Assembly (NCBI RefSeq): GCF_039982735.1
Contig: NZ_JBDWXV010000010.1
Coordinates: 248,001 to 312,000 of the forward strand
Origin: Saccharospirillum sp039982735
Lineage (GTDB): Bacteria > Pseudomonadota > Gammaproteobacteria > Pseudomonadales > Natronospirillaceae
Length of the DNA stretch: 64,000 nucleotides
Direction: 5' to 3'
Positions 43,401 through 52,331 of this stretch are shown here, piece after piece (position 1 is the stretch's first letter; each line of letters begins with the position of its first letter). The notes below the pieces were generated by a model, which did no database searches, had not been told where the DNA came from, and worked only from the letters and a program-made list of their open reading frames with translations. Both the position numbers and the translations under genes were made by a program.

Positions 43401-44576
43401 ATGGAAGCACACGCACTTAGAACGTTCGCTCAAATAAAAGCCACCGTTCATGAGCTGGGGCAGAGCATTGTTGCCGCTCACGCCGACGACGTAGACCAGC
43501 AAGCCCGTTTCCCGCACGAGGCCTTCGCCGCCCTGCGCAGTGAACGCTTACTGTCGAGCTATGTGCCATCGAGTTTTGGTGGCGACGGCCTGAGCCTGAC
43601 CGAAGTGTCCGAGCTGTGCCGAATTCTCGGCCACTATTGCTCCTCGACCGCGATGATTTACGCCATGCACCAGATTCAGGTGGCCTGCATCGTTCACCAC
43701 GGTCAGGAATCCGCTTATTTCAGCCGGTATTTGCGCCAGATGTGCGAACAGCAACTGTTGCTGGCATCGGCAACAACAGAGATGGGCGTCGGCGGTGACT
43801 TGCGTTCCAGCCTCTGCCACGTAGAGGTCGCTGACGATCAATTCACACTGACCAAGCAGGCGCCAGTTATCTCCTACGCGCTGCATTCCGATGCCATTCT
43901 GGTTACCTGCCGCAGCCATAAAGACGCCCCGGCCAGCGACCAGGTTCAGGTATTGGTCGAAACCCAGAAAACCAACCTGACCCCGCTGACTGGCTGGGAT
44001 ACCCTCGGCTTTCGCGGCACCTGCAGTGCTGGCTTCACACTGGAAGCCCAGGGTCATAAAGATCAGATTCTGCCCACTCCTTTCTCAGTGGTGCTGGCGC
44101 ATACCATGCACCCGGTATCGCACCTCACCTGGGGCTCACTCTGGACCGGCATGGCCCAGGGCGCGACCAACAAAGCCCGGCTGGCCGTGCGCGACATGAT
44201 GCGCCGCAGCGATGAACTGCCTCAGGTCACCGCCCTGCGTTTGGCCGAGCTGGACGAAGTATTGTTCAGCATGAAGGGCGGACTGGCCGGTGCCATGCAG
44301 GCTTACCAGGCCATGCTCGATGACAACAACCTGTTCCAGGCCGAGAAATACGGCTTTGCCATTCAGGTGAACAACGTGAAAACCAGCTGTTCGGAAATGG
44401 TGGTCGATGTGGTCGGCAAGGCGTTGCAAATCGTCGGCATCGGCGGCTATCGCAACGATGGAAAATACAGCCTGTGCCGCGAACTGCGCGATGCCCATGG
44501 TGCCGCGCTGATGGTCAACAACGACCGGATACGCGGGCACAACGCCACCATGCAAGTGGTGGTTAAGGAAAGCTAA
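43401..44576 (+). CDS. Acyl-CoA/acyl-ACP dehydrogenase-like flavoprotein
   Basis: 391 residues; AGGAG lies seven bases before the ATG. Fold markers are FPHEAFAALRSERLLSSYVPSSFGGDGLSL in the N-terminal helical part, ASATTEMGVGGDL (flavin-binding strand), GWDTLGFRGTCSAGFTLE and the C-terminal CRELRDAHGAALMVNNDR. The last segment lacks the usual R-D-x7-EGT-type end and looks closer to DszC/NtaB-like or FkbI-like members. It would oxidise an acyl group, probably while bound to the carrier of the gene before it. Known analogues are PltE (prolyl carrier) and FkbI (glyceryl carrier). Confidence 0.85.
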   Translation: MEAHALRTFAQIKATVHELGQSIVAAHADDVDQQARFPHEAFAALRSERLLSSYVPSSFGGDGLSLTEVSELCRILGHYCSSTAMIYAMHQIQVACIVHHGQESAYFSRYLRQMCEQQLLLASATTEMGVGGDLRSSLCHVEVADDQFTLTKQAPVISYALHSDAILVTCRSHKDAPASDQVQVLVETQKTNLTPLTGWDTLGFRGTCSAGFTLEAQGHKDQILPTPFSVVLAHTMHPVSHLTWGSLWTGMAQGATNKARLAVRDMMRRSDELPQVTALRLAELDEVLFSMKGGLAGAMQAYQAMLDDNNLFQAEKYGFAIQVNNVKTSCSEMVVDVVGKALQIVGIGGYRNDGKYSLCRELRDAHGAALMVNNDRIRGHNATMQVVVKES

Positions 44577-44629
44577 CACCCGGATCGCAAGGAGAGGCCG
44601 GGCTGTACAAGCCCCGGCCAGCGCTGCTT

Positions 44630-45607
44630 ATGAAACACATACTGTCATTGGACCCGACCACCTATCAACGTCACGCCCTGCACGGCGAGGACCGGGTATG
44701 GTCGGAAACCAACTGCTACGTCGATGTACTGATCGAACAAATTCATGCCCTGGGTTTCGACCCCGTGGCCGGTCTTGCCTTTACTCTGGCGATTGATTTT
44801 GAAGTCGATCAGTGGACATTTTTCAAATACCCCCATGCCGACCTGTGGCAGCTGTACGGTTTTGACATTCAGGAAATGAACCCCTGGCACCGCCTGGCCG
44901 ACCATGTTGAACGTCAGGTTAGTGCCGGCCGGCCTGTATTGGTAGAACTGGATTCGTGTTATTTACCGGACACTCAGGGAACCACCTACCACTGCGAACA
45001 CGTTAAATCGACGGTCTCTGTCAATGCCATCTCCGTTGCCGACCGAACCCTGGGCTACTTTCACGGTCAGTCTTACTACCAGGTCGATGGCGACGATTTT
45101 GACCGCTTGTTTCAAACCGACGGGCTGGTGCACGAACGCATGCTGCCGCCCTACGTTGAATACATTAAACGGCACCATACCCCCACCACGCTGGATGCCC
45201 AGACCCTGACTCAACGCTCGCTGGCCTCGTTGCGTCATCAGTGTGCCCTGATACCCAAGCACAACCCGTTTACATTGTTTATTGAAGCGTTCAGTCGCGA
45301 ATTACCCGAATTGAAAGCGGCGGGCATGTCCCACTTCCATCTCTACTCATTTGCCACGCTGCGGCAGTTTGGCGCCTGCTATGCGCTGGCTGAAACATAT
45401 TTGAACTGGCTAGACCAGCGAACGAACCTCCCATTCGCAGACGCGGCAGCGGCCTTCGGGCGCATTAGCCTCGCCGCCAAGACACTGCAATTTCAACTGG
45501 CCCGGGCCATTGCTCGCGACAAGCCACTGGATTTGACCGCACTGGAGCAGATGGCAGGCGACTGGCAACAGGCGGTCGATCAGGTTCGCACACTGATGCG
45601 GGAATGA
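44630..45607 (+). CDS. DUF1839 family protein
   Basis: 325 residues. YQRHALHGEDRVWSETNCYVDVLIE, FDPVAGLAFTLAIDFEVDQWTFFKYP and DLWQLYGFDIQEMNPW are the conserved segments of DUF1839 as I remember them. Its biochemical function is unknown. An ELDSCYLPDTQGTTYHCEHVKST segment near 105-125 has a Cys-His pattern like papain/transglutaminase folds (peptidase C39-like), so an acyl-transfer role is conceivable. The family travels with carrier-protein, HAD-FkbH and GH2 genes in such loci. No signal peptide. It lies tightly between the dehydrogenase and GH2 genes. Confidence 0.75.
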   Translation: MKHILSLDPTTYQRHALHGEDRVWSETNCYVDVLIEQIHALGFDPVAGLAFTLAIDFEVDQWTFFKYPHADLWQLYGFDIQEMNPWHRLADHVERQVSAGRPVLVELDSCYLPDTQGTTYHCEHVKSTVSVNAISVADRTLGYFHGQSYYQVDGDDFDRLFQTDGLVHERMLPPYVEYIKRHHTPTTLDAQTLTQRSLASLRHQCALIPKHNPFTLFIEAFSRELPELKAAGMSHFHLYSFATLRQFGACYALAETYLNWLDQRTNLPFADAAAAFGRISLAAKTLQFQLARAIARDKPLDLTALEQMAGDWQQAVDQVRTLMRE

Positions 45608-45611
45608 TCCG

Positions 45612-48077
45612 ATGATCGACGTGTCTCTCAGCCATGCCAACGGATGGCTACTGGCCAGCACCGAGCCCGAGGGGGAGCCGGCGGCGTCAGACTGGATACC
45701 CATTGCTGCTGCCCGGCCTGTTAACGCGCTGCTGTGTGAAGGCGAGCTCGATGTTTTACCGAGACAAGCGGTCAATCAGCCCGGCGACCGGGACTGGTGG
45801 TACCGGCTCGACTTGCCCGCAGACCAGCCCCACCAGGCCGTGCTGCGCCTAACCAACCTGGCGACGCTGTTTGATGTGTGGTTCGACGACCAACCGGTTT
45901 TTTCTGGCAGTAACCCCTTTGTAACCGACTATTTGCCTGTGCCCCCCGACACCCGGCAACTGACGCTGCGATTCCGGTCTCTGGCCAGCGCCCTCAGCAC
46001 CCGCAAACCCCGACCTCAGTGGAAAACCGGACTGGTTAATAACAACCTGCGCTGGTACCGCACGTCGTTGCTTGGCCATACCGTCTGGTCAGGATCGCTG
46101 TGGGCCATTGGGCCCTGTCAGCCACTTGAATGGCTGAGTAAGGCGCAGGCCTGGCTCGACCAATGGTCGTTTTGCCCGAGCGTAAACGGTGACAATTGTC
46201 AGGTTTCCGTGAGCCCCCCCGAAGACGCTGCATTACAAAAGACCGGCCAGCACCTGACGTTTCAGTTAGGCGACGCGGCGCCGGTTACCCTCACCGGAGA
46301 GGGTGAAACGCTGTCGTTTGGTGACTTGCCACGCTGGCAGGTCCACAGCCAGGGCACTCCGCACCGGCACCGCGTTACTCTGGCACTGTGGCAGGGTGAC
46401 CAGTGCCTGGCCGAACGTACGGTTCGGCTTGGGTTCCGGAAACTCACGGTTAGCCTGAGCGGGCAGGCGCCGGCCTTTTACATCAACCAACAGGTGCTGT
46501 TTATGCGCGGTGCCTGCTGGTCACACAGCAATCTCCCTGGCTTTGAATTCGATGCCGACAAGGCCCGGCGCATTCTCACAGCGGCCCGGGATGCAGGCAT
46601 GACCATGCTCCGTATCGGCGGCACCATGCAGTATGAAACCGATGCGTTTTACGACCTGTGCGATGAGTTGGGCTTGCTGGTATGGCAGGACGCCGCCTTC
46701 GCCAATATGGACTACCCGCATGACGACCCGGACTGGCTGGCCTCGGCTTCAGCCGAACTGCACCAGCAAGCCCGCCGGCTTAGCCAGTATGCCGCCGTGG
46801 TTGCCTGGTGTGGCAGCAGCGAAGTCGAACAACAGGCCGCCATGCTGGGCCAGCCCCGCGAGCGATGGCGCAACCCCTGGTTTGCAGAACACCTGCCCGC
46901 CCTGCTGCGCGATGCCAACCCAGACTGGCCCTACTGGCCTTCAACCCCGTGCGATGGCGCCTTGCCGTTTCATACCGATACTGGCCTCGCGCACTATTTC
47001 GGGCTGGGCGCCTACCGCCGGGATGAACAGGACCTGCAACTGAGCCAGGTGCGGTTCACCCCCGAATGCCTGGGGCACTCACACTTACCAGACGATGCCT
47101 TTACCGCCCGGCACTTTGGCGCCACACCGCCGCTTACCCACACCCCGTCCTGGAAAGCCGGCGTGCCCCGGGATGCCGGATGCGGCTGGGATTTCGAAGA
47201 CATCCGTGATCATTACCTGCACCGGTATTTTCACTGTGATCCGGTGCGCTTGCGCTCCGTTGACCCGGCTGGCTATGCCCAGCGCAGCCGTCTGCTCACC
47301 GGCTACCTGCTAAGCCAGGCGTTTCACCTGTGGCGCAGTAACGCCAGCCCGTGCCAGGGTGCACTGGTCTGGTGGTTGAACGACCTGGTGCCCGGCGCTG
47401 GCTGGGGGTTGTTCGACAGCGACGGCGGTGCCAAACCGGCATTGCACGGTGTCGCGGATGCCTGGCAGGCGGTGCAAGTGAGCCTGGTACCGCAGGGGCT
47501 GAATGGCCACAACCTATCGTTCATCAACGAAAGCCCCGCCAATATTAATGCCCGAATTAAGGTCACGTTGCTTCAAACGGGCCGGGGCAACACGTTAGAA
47601 CACGAACAAAAGGTAACGCTGGCACCCTACAGCAACACCCTGACCCGTCTGGATTCAATGCTCGATGGCTTTCAGGACACCACTGCCAGCTATCACTTTG
47701 GTGCTGAACCCTGGGATGTGATTGCGGTATCGCTCTATGACGAAAACAACGACTTGCTCAGCCAGCACTGCCACTTCCCGACCGGGCTGAATTTGCCCGT
47801 TCAATACGACCGCGACCGCTTGGGGCTGAGCTGTAACATAGCCCGCGAAGGCGACGACGTCTGGCTGACCCTGAGCGCCGATCGCTTTGTGTATTTTTCT
47901 GAAATCACCCTGACTGGCTGGCAGGCCGCGCGCCAGGGTCTGCACCTGTTGCCAGGGCAAGTACAGCGCGTTCGGCTGATTCCCGATGCCCCGGGCCAAA
48001 CTCGATTGCGCGGTCACCTTAGCGCCCTGAACCTGGCCAGCACCGTGCGCCTGGCGGCGGAGGTCGAGCTGCTATGA
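45612..48077 (+). CDS. Glycoside hydrolase family 2, beta-mannosidase-like
   Basis: 821 residues. A sugar-binding jelly-roll (about 20-180), an Ig-like part, and the TIM barrel with FMRGACWSH, TMLRIGGTMQYETDAFYDLCDELGLLVWQD and WCGSSEVEQ where Glu404 is the acid/base (WCGNNE-type). FTPECLGHSHLP holds Glu485 at the nucleophile position (family SEFG). The family hydrolyses beta-mannosides or related sugars. No signal peptide is visible, so it is cytoplasmic, unlike a degradative enzyme; it may act on intermediates or may have become a transferase. It sits between DUF1839 and the hydrolase fusion; ATGA overlap with the latter. Confidence 0.85.
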   Translation: MIDVSLSHANGWLLASTEPEGEPAASDWIPIAAARPVNALLCEGELDVLPRQAVNQPGDRDWWYRLDLPADQPHQAVLRLTNLATLFDVWFDDQPVFSGSNPFVTDYLPVPPDTRQLTLRFRSLASALSTRKPRPQWKTGLVNNNLRWYRTSLLGHTVWSGSLWAIGPCQPLEWLSKAQAWLDQWSFCPSVNGDNCQVSVSPPEDAALQKTGQHLTFQLGDAAPVTLTGEGETLSFGDLPRWQVHSQGTPHRHRVTLALWQGDQCLAERTVRLGFRKLTVSLSGQAPAFYINQQVLFMRGACWSHSNLPGFEFDADKARRILTAARDAGMTMLRIGGTMQYETDAFYDLCDELGLLVWQDAAFANMDYPHDDPDWLASASAELHQQARRLSQYAAVVAWCGSSEVEQQAAMLGQPRERWRNPWFAEHLPALLRDANPDWPYWPSTPCDGALPFHTDTGLAHYFGLGAYRRDEQDLQLSQVRFTPECLGHSHLPDDAFTARHFGATPPLTHTPSWKAGVPRDAGCGWDFEDIRDHYLHRYFHCDPVRLRSVDPAGYAQRSRLLTGYLLSQAFHLWRSNASPCQGALVWWLNDLVPGAGWGLFDSDGGAKPALHGVADAWQAVQVSLVPQGLNGHNLSFINESPANINARIKVTLLQTGRGNTLEHEQKVTLAPYSNTLTRLDSMLDGFQDTTASYHFGAEPWDVIAVSLYDENNDLLSQHCHFPTGLNLPVQYDRDRLGLSCNIAREGDDVWLTLSADRFVYFSEITLTGWQAARQGLHLLPGQVQRVRLIPDAPGQTRLRGHLSALNLASTVRLAAEVELL

Positions 48078-49879
48078 CCACCGTATCCGAGGTGACAACA
48101 ACGACCGTACCGTCGGCCACATCTCCCACCCCGCCCATTCATCGCCAGGCGGGCTGGCTGGCGCACAACGACGACCAAACTTTCTACTGGTTGCATCAAC
48201 CGGCTGAACAGCCCATTACTCACCTGGTGGTGCTGTGCCCGCCGATTGGCTACGAGTACGTGCACAGCCACCGTACGCTGAAATTTCTGGCCGATCAGTT
48301 GGCTCAGGCGGGCTGTTGCGTCGCCCGACTCGACTACCCGGGCACCGGCAATGCTGGGTCGGACCTTACCTCCCCAAACCTGATTAACCGCTGGATTGAC
48401 GCCATCAGCGCGGTTCGCAATGATCTGAAACGTCAGCGCCCCGACCTGGCGTGTACCCTGATGGGTCTTCGCCTGGGGGCGACCCTGGCCGTGCAGGCCA
48501 CCCAGCCCGGTGACGACCTGGTGCTGATTGAACCCGTGGCAAGCGGCAAGCGCTTGGTGCGGGAGCTCAACGCCGCCTCGCGCTTTGCTGAAGTTCAAAG
48601 CCAGAGCGACTTTATTGAATCGGGCGGGTTCATCTACACCGAAGCAACACTGGCCGCGCTCAGTGCGCTGTCCATCTCCGGTGCCGACCTGCAACCCGCC
48701 AAACGCGTACTCTGTTTTAGTGAACAACCGGCCAAAGCCTTGAAAGTCAGCCTGGCGGAAGTAGACGCTGTCTGCCAGCCGTACCAGGGCTATGCCGGCA
48801 TCATGGCCGAGCCGCAACACACGGAAATCCCCGTCGATCTGTTAACGCAGATCGTCAGTGCCGTGGTGGAAGCACCCAAAGACACCTCAACACCCGCTCA
48901 GCCTGAGCGCATCGCCGTAGCAGACCATCAATGGCACGAAGGCCAGTTCACAGAGACCACCGCGACAGACCCCCAGGGCCAGTTTTATCTGGTCACCCAG
49001 CCGGTTACCGAGGCCCCGGGGGCTTCAGTTCTGGTACTGATCAACTCGGGGTCGGTGCATCATGTTGGTCCGAACCGAACTTATACAGAGTTCTGCCGCG
49101 CAGCGGCGCTGCAGGGTATTCCCTCTGTCCGGTTCGATCTGCTGAATCTGGGTGACAGTGCCCGGGCAACCGTGGCTGAAGAAAACCACTGCTACCCGGC
49201 CGAGGCCAACGCCTATGTTGCTTCCCTGCTCGCCTACATCCGGCAGCGTTTCCCCGGGCGCGCCATCACGCTGGGGGGCATTTGTTCCGGCGCCCACCAC
49301 GCCCTGCACACTGCGCTGATGCAACCTGACCTGGTGCAGCGGCTGGCCATCATCAACCCGCTGACGTTTTACTGGCGACCGGGCCTGTCACTGGACATCC
49401 CACGGGAGTCATCCACGCATCAGGATACCGCTTATTACCGACAAGCGATGAAAGATCCGAAACGCTGGATAAAATTATTGAAAGGCCAGGCCAGCCTGGG
49501 CTACATCGCCGGTTACGCGGTTCGCTTTGCGCGCAAACGCCTGGCGGCACTGGGTGACCAGATCAGCGGGATACTCAAACCCATTCCCGATACGACACTG
49601 AACAGGGATTTGCAGAAACTGGTGCGGGCCGGCATTAAGGTGAACTTCGTGTTTTCGGACCGAGACCCGGGCTGGGACATTCTGGCCGACGAAACCCGGC
49701 TGCCCAAAACCAAACTGGCGCGCAAGCTTGGGGTTCGTATTCACCCGGTCACCGAGGCCAACCACACCTTTTCGTGGTACCGAAGCCGCGCGGTCGCAGC
49801 CCAGCTGCTGACGTCTCTGGCGAGTACAAATACAGTCCAGGTAGCCTCATCAGACAACGGTGTCGCGCCCCATGGGTGA
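48074..49879 (+). CDS. Two-domain alpha/beta hydrolase fusion (R-type then C-type)
   Basis: 601 residues in two repeated halves. The N-terminal half has VLCPPIGYEYVHSHRTLKFLADQ, RLDYPGTGNAG and G131-L-R133-L-G135, where Arg takes the nucleophile place. The C-terminal half (from about 290) has NSGSVHHVGPNRTYTEFCR, RFDLLNLGDSA and G402-I-C404-S-G406 with Cys as nucleophile. Each half resembles one XrtA-associated hydrolase (TIGR03101-like and TIGR03100-like, from memory). The gene pair at 37525/38265 has the same two halves as separate genes. The C-type half may release or transfer acyl groups from carriers; the R-type half may bind them. Translationally coupled to the GH2 gene. Confidence 0.83.
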   Translation: MTTVSEVTTTTVPSATSPTPPIHRQAGWLAHNDDQTFYWLHQPAEQPITHLVVLCPPIGYEYVHSHRTLKFLADQLAQAGCCVARLDYPGTGNAGSDLTSPNLINRWIDAISAVRNDLKRQRPDLACTLMGLRLGATLAVQATQPGDDLVLIEPVASGKRLVRELNAASRFAEVQSQSDFIESGGFIYTEATLAALSALSISGADLQPAKRVLCFSEQPAKALKVSLAEVDAVCQPYQGYAGIMAEPQHTEIPVDLLTQIVSAVVEAPKDTSTPAQPERIAVADHQWHEGQFTETTATDPQGQFYLVTQPVTEAPGASVLVLINSGSVHHVGPNRTYTEFCRAAALQGIPSVRFDLLNLGDSARATVAEENHCYPAEANAYVASLLAYIRQRFPGRAITLGGICSGAHHALHTALMQPDLVQRLAIINPLTFYWRPGLSLDIPRESSTHQDTAYYRQAMKDPKRWIKLLKGQASLGYIAGYAVRFARKRLAALGDQISGILKPIPDTTLNRDLQKLVRAGIKVNFVFSDRDPGWDILADETRLPKTKLARKLGVRIHPVTEANHTFSWYRSRAVAAQLLTSLASTNTVQVASSDNGVAPHG

Positions 49880-50966
49880 GCCAATAAACGCCTCATGGCG
49901 TGCTGCTCTGTCTAGCTACCGGGCGCTGGCGTTGCTGATAGCGGTGGCAAGCCTCGCCTGTTTCGATCTATTAAACTGGTCGGGCAACCGCACCACGGAA
50001 CGCTGGCTGTTGAATCTGTTTAACAACGCACCGGTGTTTTTTGTCTTTTTAACCGGTCTGTTGCTGACGCTGAAGCGCACTGAACTCAACACAGCAACCG
50101 CTTATGGCCGTTTTCTGGCAAGGCAGGCCTGTTTTATAGGGGTGCCTTATCTGGTCTGGCTGTTACCGGGGCTGGCCTATGAGTATTTTCCCAACGGCGA
50201 GCCAAGCGCGAATTATCCACACCTGGCCGAGTGGCCTCTGTGGTTGCAACTGGGCTGGTACGTTGTGACCGGGGGTACCACAGCGAATTACCCGCTCTGG
50301 TTCATTCCGATGCTCGCCCTGATCTATCTGTCGCTGCCATTGTGGCTTGCTCTGGCAAGGCGCCCCGCCCTGCTGCTTTGCGTGTTTATCGGGGCGGTGA
50401 TCTGGGCCAACATGATTCAGCGCCCGCACTACCCCAACCGGGAAGTCTGGTGGCTATGGATGTATTTCTGGCCCGGTTTGTTGCTGGGTATGCTGGCGGC
50501 GCTCTGGCTTGAACGGGGGCAGCCGGGTCATCGCACCATTGTGTGGGTCTGTGCCGTGCTGGCGGTTGCATCCTTTCTATGGATGACACTGGTGGAACAG
50601 CATGCAGGTGTTTACCGGGTGACTGAATGGCTTGGGCCCGAGCGTGCGCTGATCGATTTTCTGTTGATTAACAAATTATCACTGGCCGTGCTGTTACTGA
50701 GTGTTTGCCTGTCGTTGTCAGCAGCAATGCATCGCCTACTGCAGCCTTGGGCCGCCGAGAGTTACGGTATTTTTCTGGCGCATACCTATGGCACGCTTGC
50801 TGTGGCCATTGCGCTGGATCATGGGCTGATTGCGGGCAACCTGGGTACCTGGCTGATCCGGGTGGCGCTAAGCCTGACAGTCTTTTACGGCGTCATGGTG
50901 CTTACCCGTCGGGTTTTCTCACACCAGGCCAACTGGCTGATTGGACAGCCACGGGGGTGGGTATGA
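49860..50966 (+). CDS. Acyltransferase family 3 (AT3) membrane protein
   Basis: 368 residues from GTG 49860; ATG 49872 is an alternative. About ten hydrophobic helices cover the whole chain (for example LALLIAVASLACFDLL, NNAPVFFVFLTGLLLTL, ACFIGVPYLVWLLPG). FVFLTG with TERWLLNLFNN matches the N-terminal part of AT3 enzymes such as OafA, and a conserved Arg/His pattern lies in the helix-1 region. Such proteins acylate surface glycans using a membrane or periplasmic acyl donor. A second member begins at 50963, overlapping by four bases. Together they could place acyl groups from the two carriers nearby. Confidence 0.75.
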   Translation: MSRPMGEPINASWRAALSSYRALALLIAVASLACFDLLNWSGNRTTERWLLNLFNNAPVFFVFLTGLLLTLKRTELNTATAYGRFLARQACFIGVPYLVWLLPGLAYEYFPNGEPSANYPHLAEWPLWLQLGWYVVTGGTTANYPLWFIPMLALIYLSLPLWLALARRPALLLCVFIGAVIWANMIQRPHYPNREVWWLWMYFWPGLLLGMLAALWLERGQPGHRTIVWVCAVLAVASFLWMTLVEQHAGVYRVTEWLGPERALIDFLLINKLSLAVLLLSVCLSLSAAMHRLLQPWAAESYGIFLAHTYGTLAVAIALDHGLIAGNLGTWLIRVALSLTVFYGVMVLTRRVFSHQANWLIGQPRGWV

Positions 50967-52114
50967 AGGCATACTGGTTTTCGGCACCGCTGCCACGACA
51001 GGACATACGTTTGCCCGCACTGGATCTGCTTCGGTTTTTTGCGGCCCTGATGGTGTTGTTGTACCACTACACCGCCAGCGGCGTGGGCAACACGAATTTC
51101 CCCAATCGCTACAATCTCATTGCCTCGACCGAATTACTGCCTGGCTGGTCCAACGTTACCCATTTCGGGTTTATGGGCGTTAATCTCTTTTTCCTGATCA
51201 GTGGCTTTATTATTTTTGCATCGGCCAGTGGCCGCACGACGCTCGATTTTGCGGTCTATCGCTGGATTCGGCTGTTTCCAACCTACTGGGTATCCATTCT
51301 GTTTACCCTTGCCATGCTCTGGTTCTTTCTTGGCGCCAGCCTTGAGGTCAGTGCGTTCGAGGTCGCCGCCAACCTGACCATGGTGCAGTCGTATCTGGGC
51401 GTCACCCATCTCGACCCGGTGTACTGGACGTTGCTGGTCGAACTGCATTTTTACATTCTGATCGGGCTGGCATTACTGACTCGCCAGCTTGGTGCCTACC
51501 GGTTCTGGCTCAGTCTCTGGCTGATCTCAGCCATCGGCTACCGGTTGGTGGGCCAGCCGTTTTTTCTGAAATACCTCATCGCGCCTGATTACTCTGCTTA
51601 TTTTATTGCCGGTATGACCCTGTGCGCCTTGCGCACTGAGCGGCGAGACCCCTGGGCCTGGCTGGTGTTACTGGGCAGCTTTGCGCTGGCCTGCAGTTAC
51701 CTGCCCGAGCAAATCGCCTTTTACAACTTTGGCACCAGCACCGGTCTTGACTGGCTGGCCGGCAGCCTGTTGCTCGCACTCGGCTTTGCCGCGCTGACGG
51801 CCATCAGCCTGGGTTACTGGAACCCGGCCAACCGCCCCTGGATCCTCCTACTCGGCAGCCTGACTTACCCGCTGTATCTGGTGCATCACCAGTTAGGCCG
51901 CTACCTGATAGACGCCTGGTATAGGCAAATGCCGGGCCTGGTCATTCTGTTGCTGTGCACCGCCCTGAGTCTATTGTTTGCGTTGCTGGTTCACCTGCTC
52001 GGTGATCGCTGGATCGCCGGTGCCTGCCGCCAGTTCTATAAACACCGCATCAGACCCAAACTCACTCATCGACCCAAACCAAAAGGACCCGCGCATGGAA
52101 GCCTCCCTTCGTGA
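50963..52114 (+). CDS. Acyltransferase family 3 (OafA-like)
   Basis: 383 residues from ATG 50963 (ATGA overlap with the previous gene). RLPALDLLRFFAALMVLLYHYTASG is the AT3 signature with the His of helix 1, FMGVNLFFLISGFIIFASASGR follows, and RWIRLFPTYWVSILF matches the RxxR segment. About ten helices are predicted. The family O-acylates sugars in the inner membrane, drawing acyl groups from CoA or a carrier. The ACP gene starting at 52095 overlaps its end by 20 bases, so its donor may be acyl-ACP. The two AT3 genes in tandem may acylate different positions. Confidence 0.87.
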   Translation: MKAYWFSAPLPRQDIRLPALDLLRFFAALMVLLYHYTASGVGNTNFPNRYNLIASTELLPGWSNVTHFGFMGVNLFFLISGFIIFASASGRTTLDFAVYRWIRLFPTYWVSILFTLAMLWFFLGASLEVSAFEVAANLTMVQSYLGVTHLDPVYWTLLVELHFYILIGLALLTRQLGAYRFWLSLWLISAIGYRLVGQPFFLKYLIAPDYSAYFIAGMTLCALRTERRDPWAWLVLLGSFALACSYLPEQIAFYNFGTSTGLDWLAGSLLLALGFAALTAISLGYWNPANRPWILLLGSLTYPLYLVHHQLGRYLIDAWYRQMPGLVILLLCTALSLLFALLVHLLGDRWIAGACRQFYKHRIRPKLTHRPKPKGPAHGSLPS

Positions 52115-52322
52115 CGACATCGACGCCATTCTGAGCAGCATCATCAAACTCGACACGGCTGAGGGCGTGCATCGCAGCCAGTGTGACACCTGGGATTCAA
52201 TGGCACAGGTGGCTCTGGTATCGGCACTGGAAGGTGAGTTCGACCTGGCGTTAAGCCTCGACGACGCCATGCAACTGAACACGCTCGACGATTGCGTCGA
52301 GCTGGTGAACCGCTACCTCTAG
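52095..52322 (+). CDS. Acyl carrier protein (free-standing)
   Basis: 75 residues from ATG 52095, overlapping the AT3 gene by 20 bases. CDTWDSMAQVALVSALEGEFDLALSLDDAM is the carrier-protein helix-2 region with Ser35 in DSM as phosphopantetheine site. The FkbH-like gene begins 9 bases after its stop. In methoxymalonyl-ACP pathways, FkbH attaches a glyceryl group to a small ACP (FkbJ), so this carrier is a plausible glyceryl-ACP. Activation would need the transferase at 25377 or a host enzyme. Confidence 0.9.
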   Translation: MEASLRDDIDAILSSIIKLDTAEGVHRSQCDTWDSMAQVALVSALEGEFDLALSLDDAMQLNTLDDCVELVNRYL

Positions 52323-52331
52323 GCCGCTGCC

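Noticed and set aside
48014..48820. 268-codon open frame on the minus strand across the GH2/hydrolase genes
   Set aside because: Shadow of two well-supported plus-strand genes; composition is typical of antisense frames.
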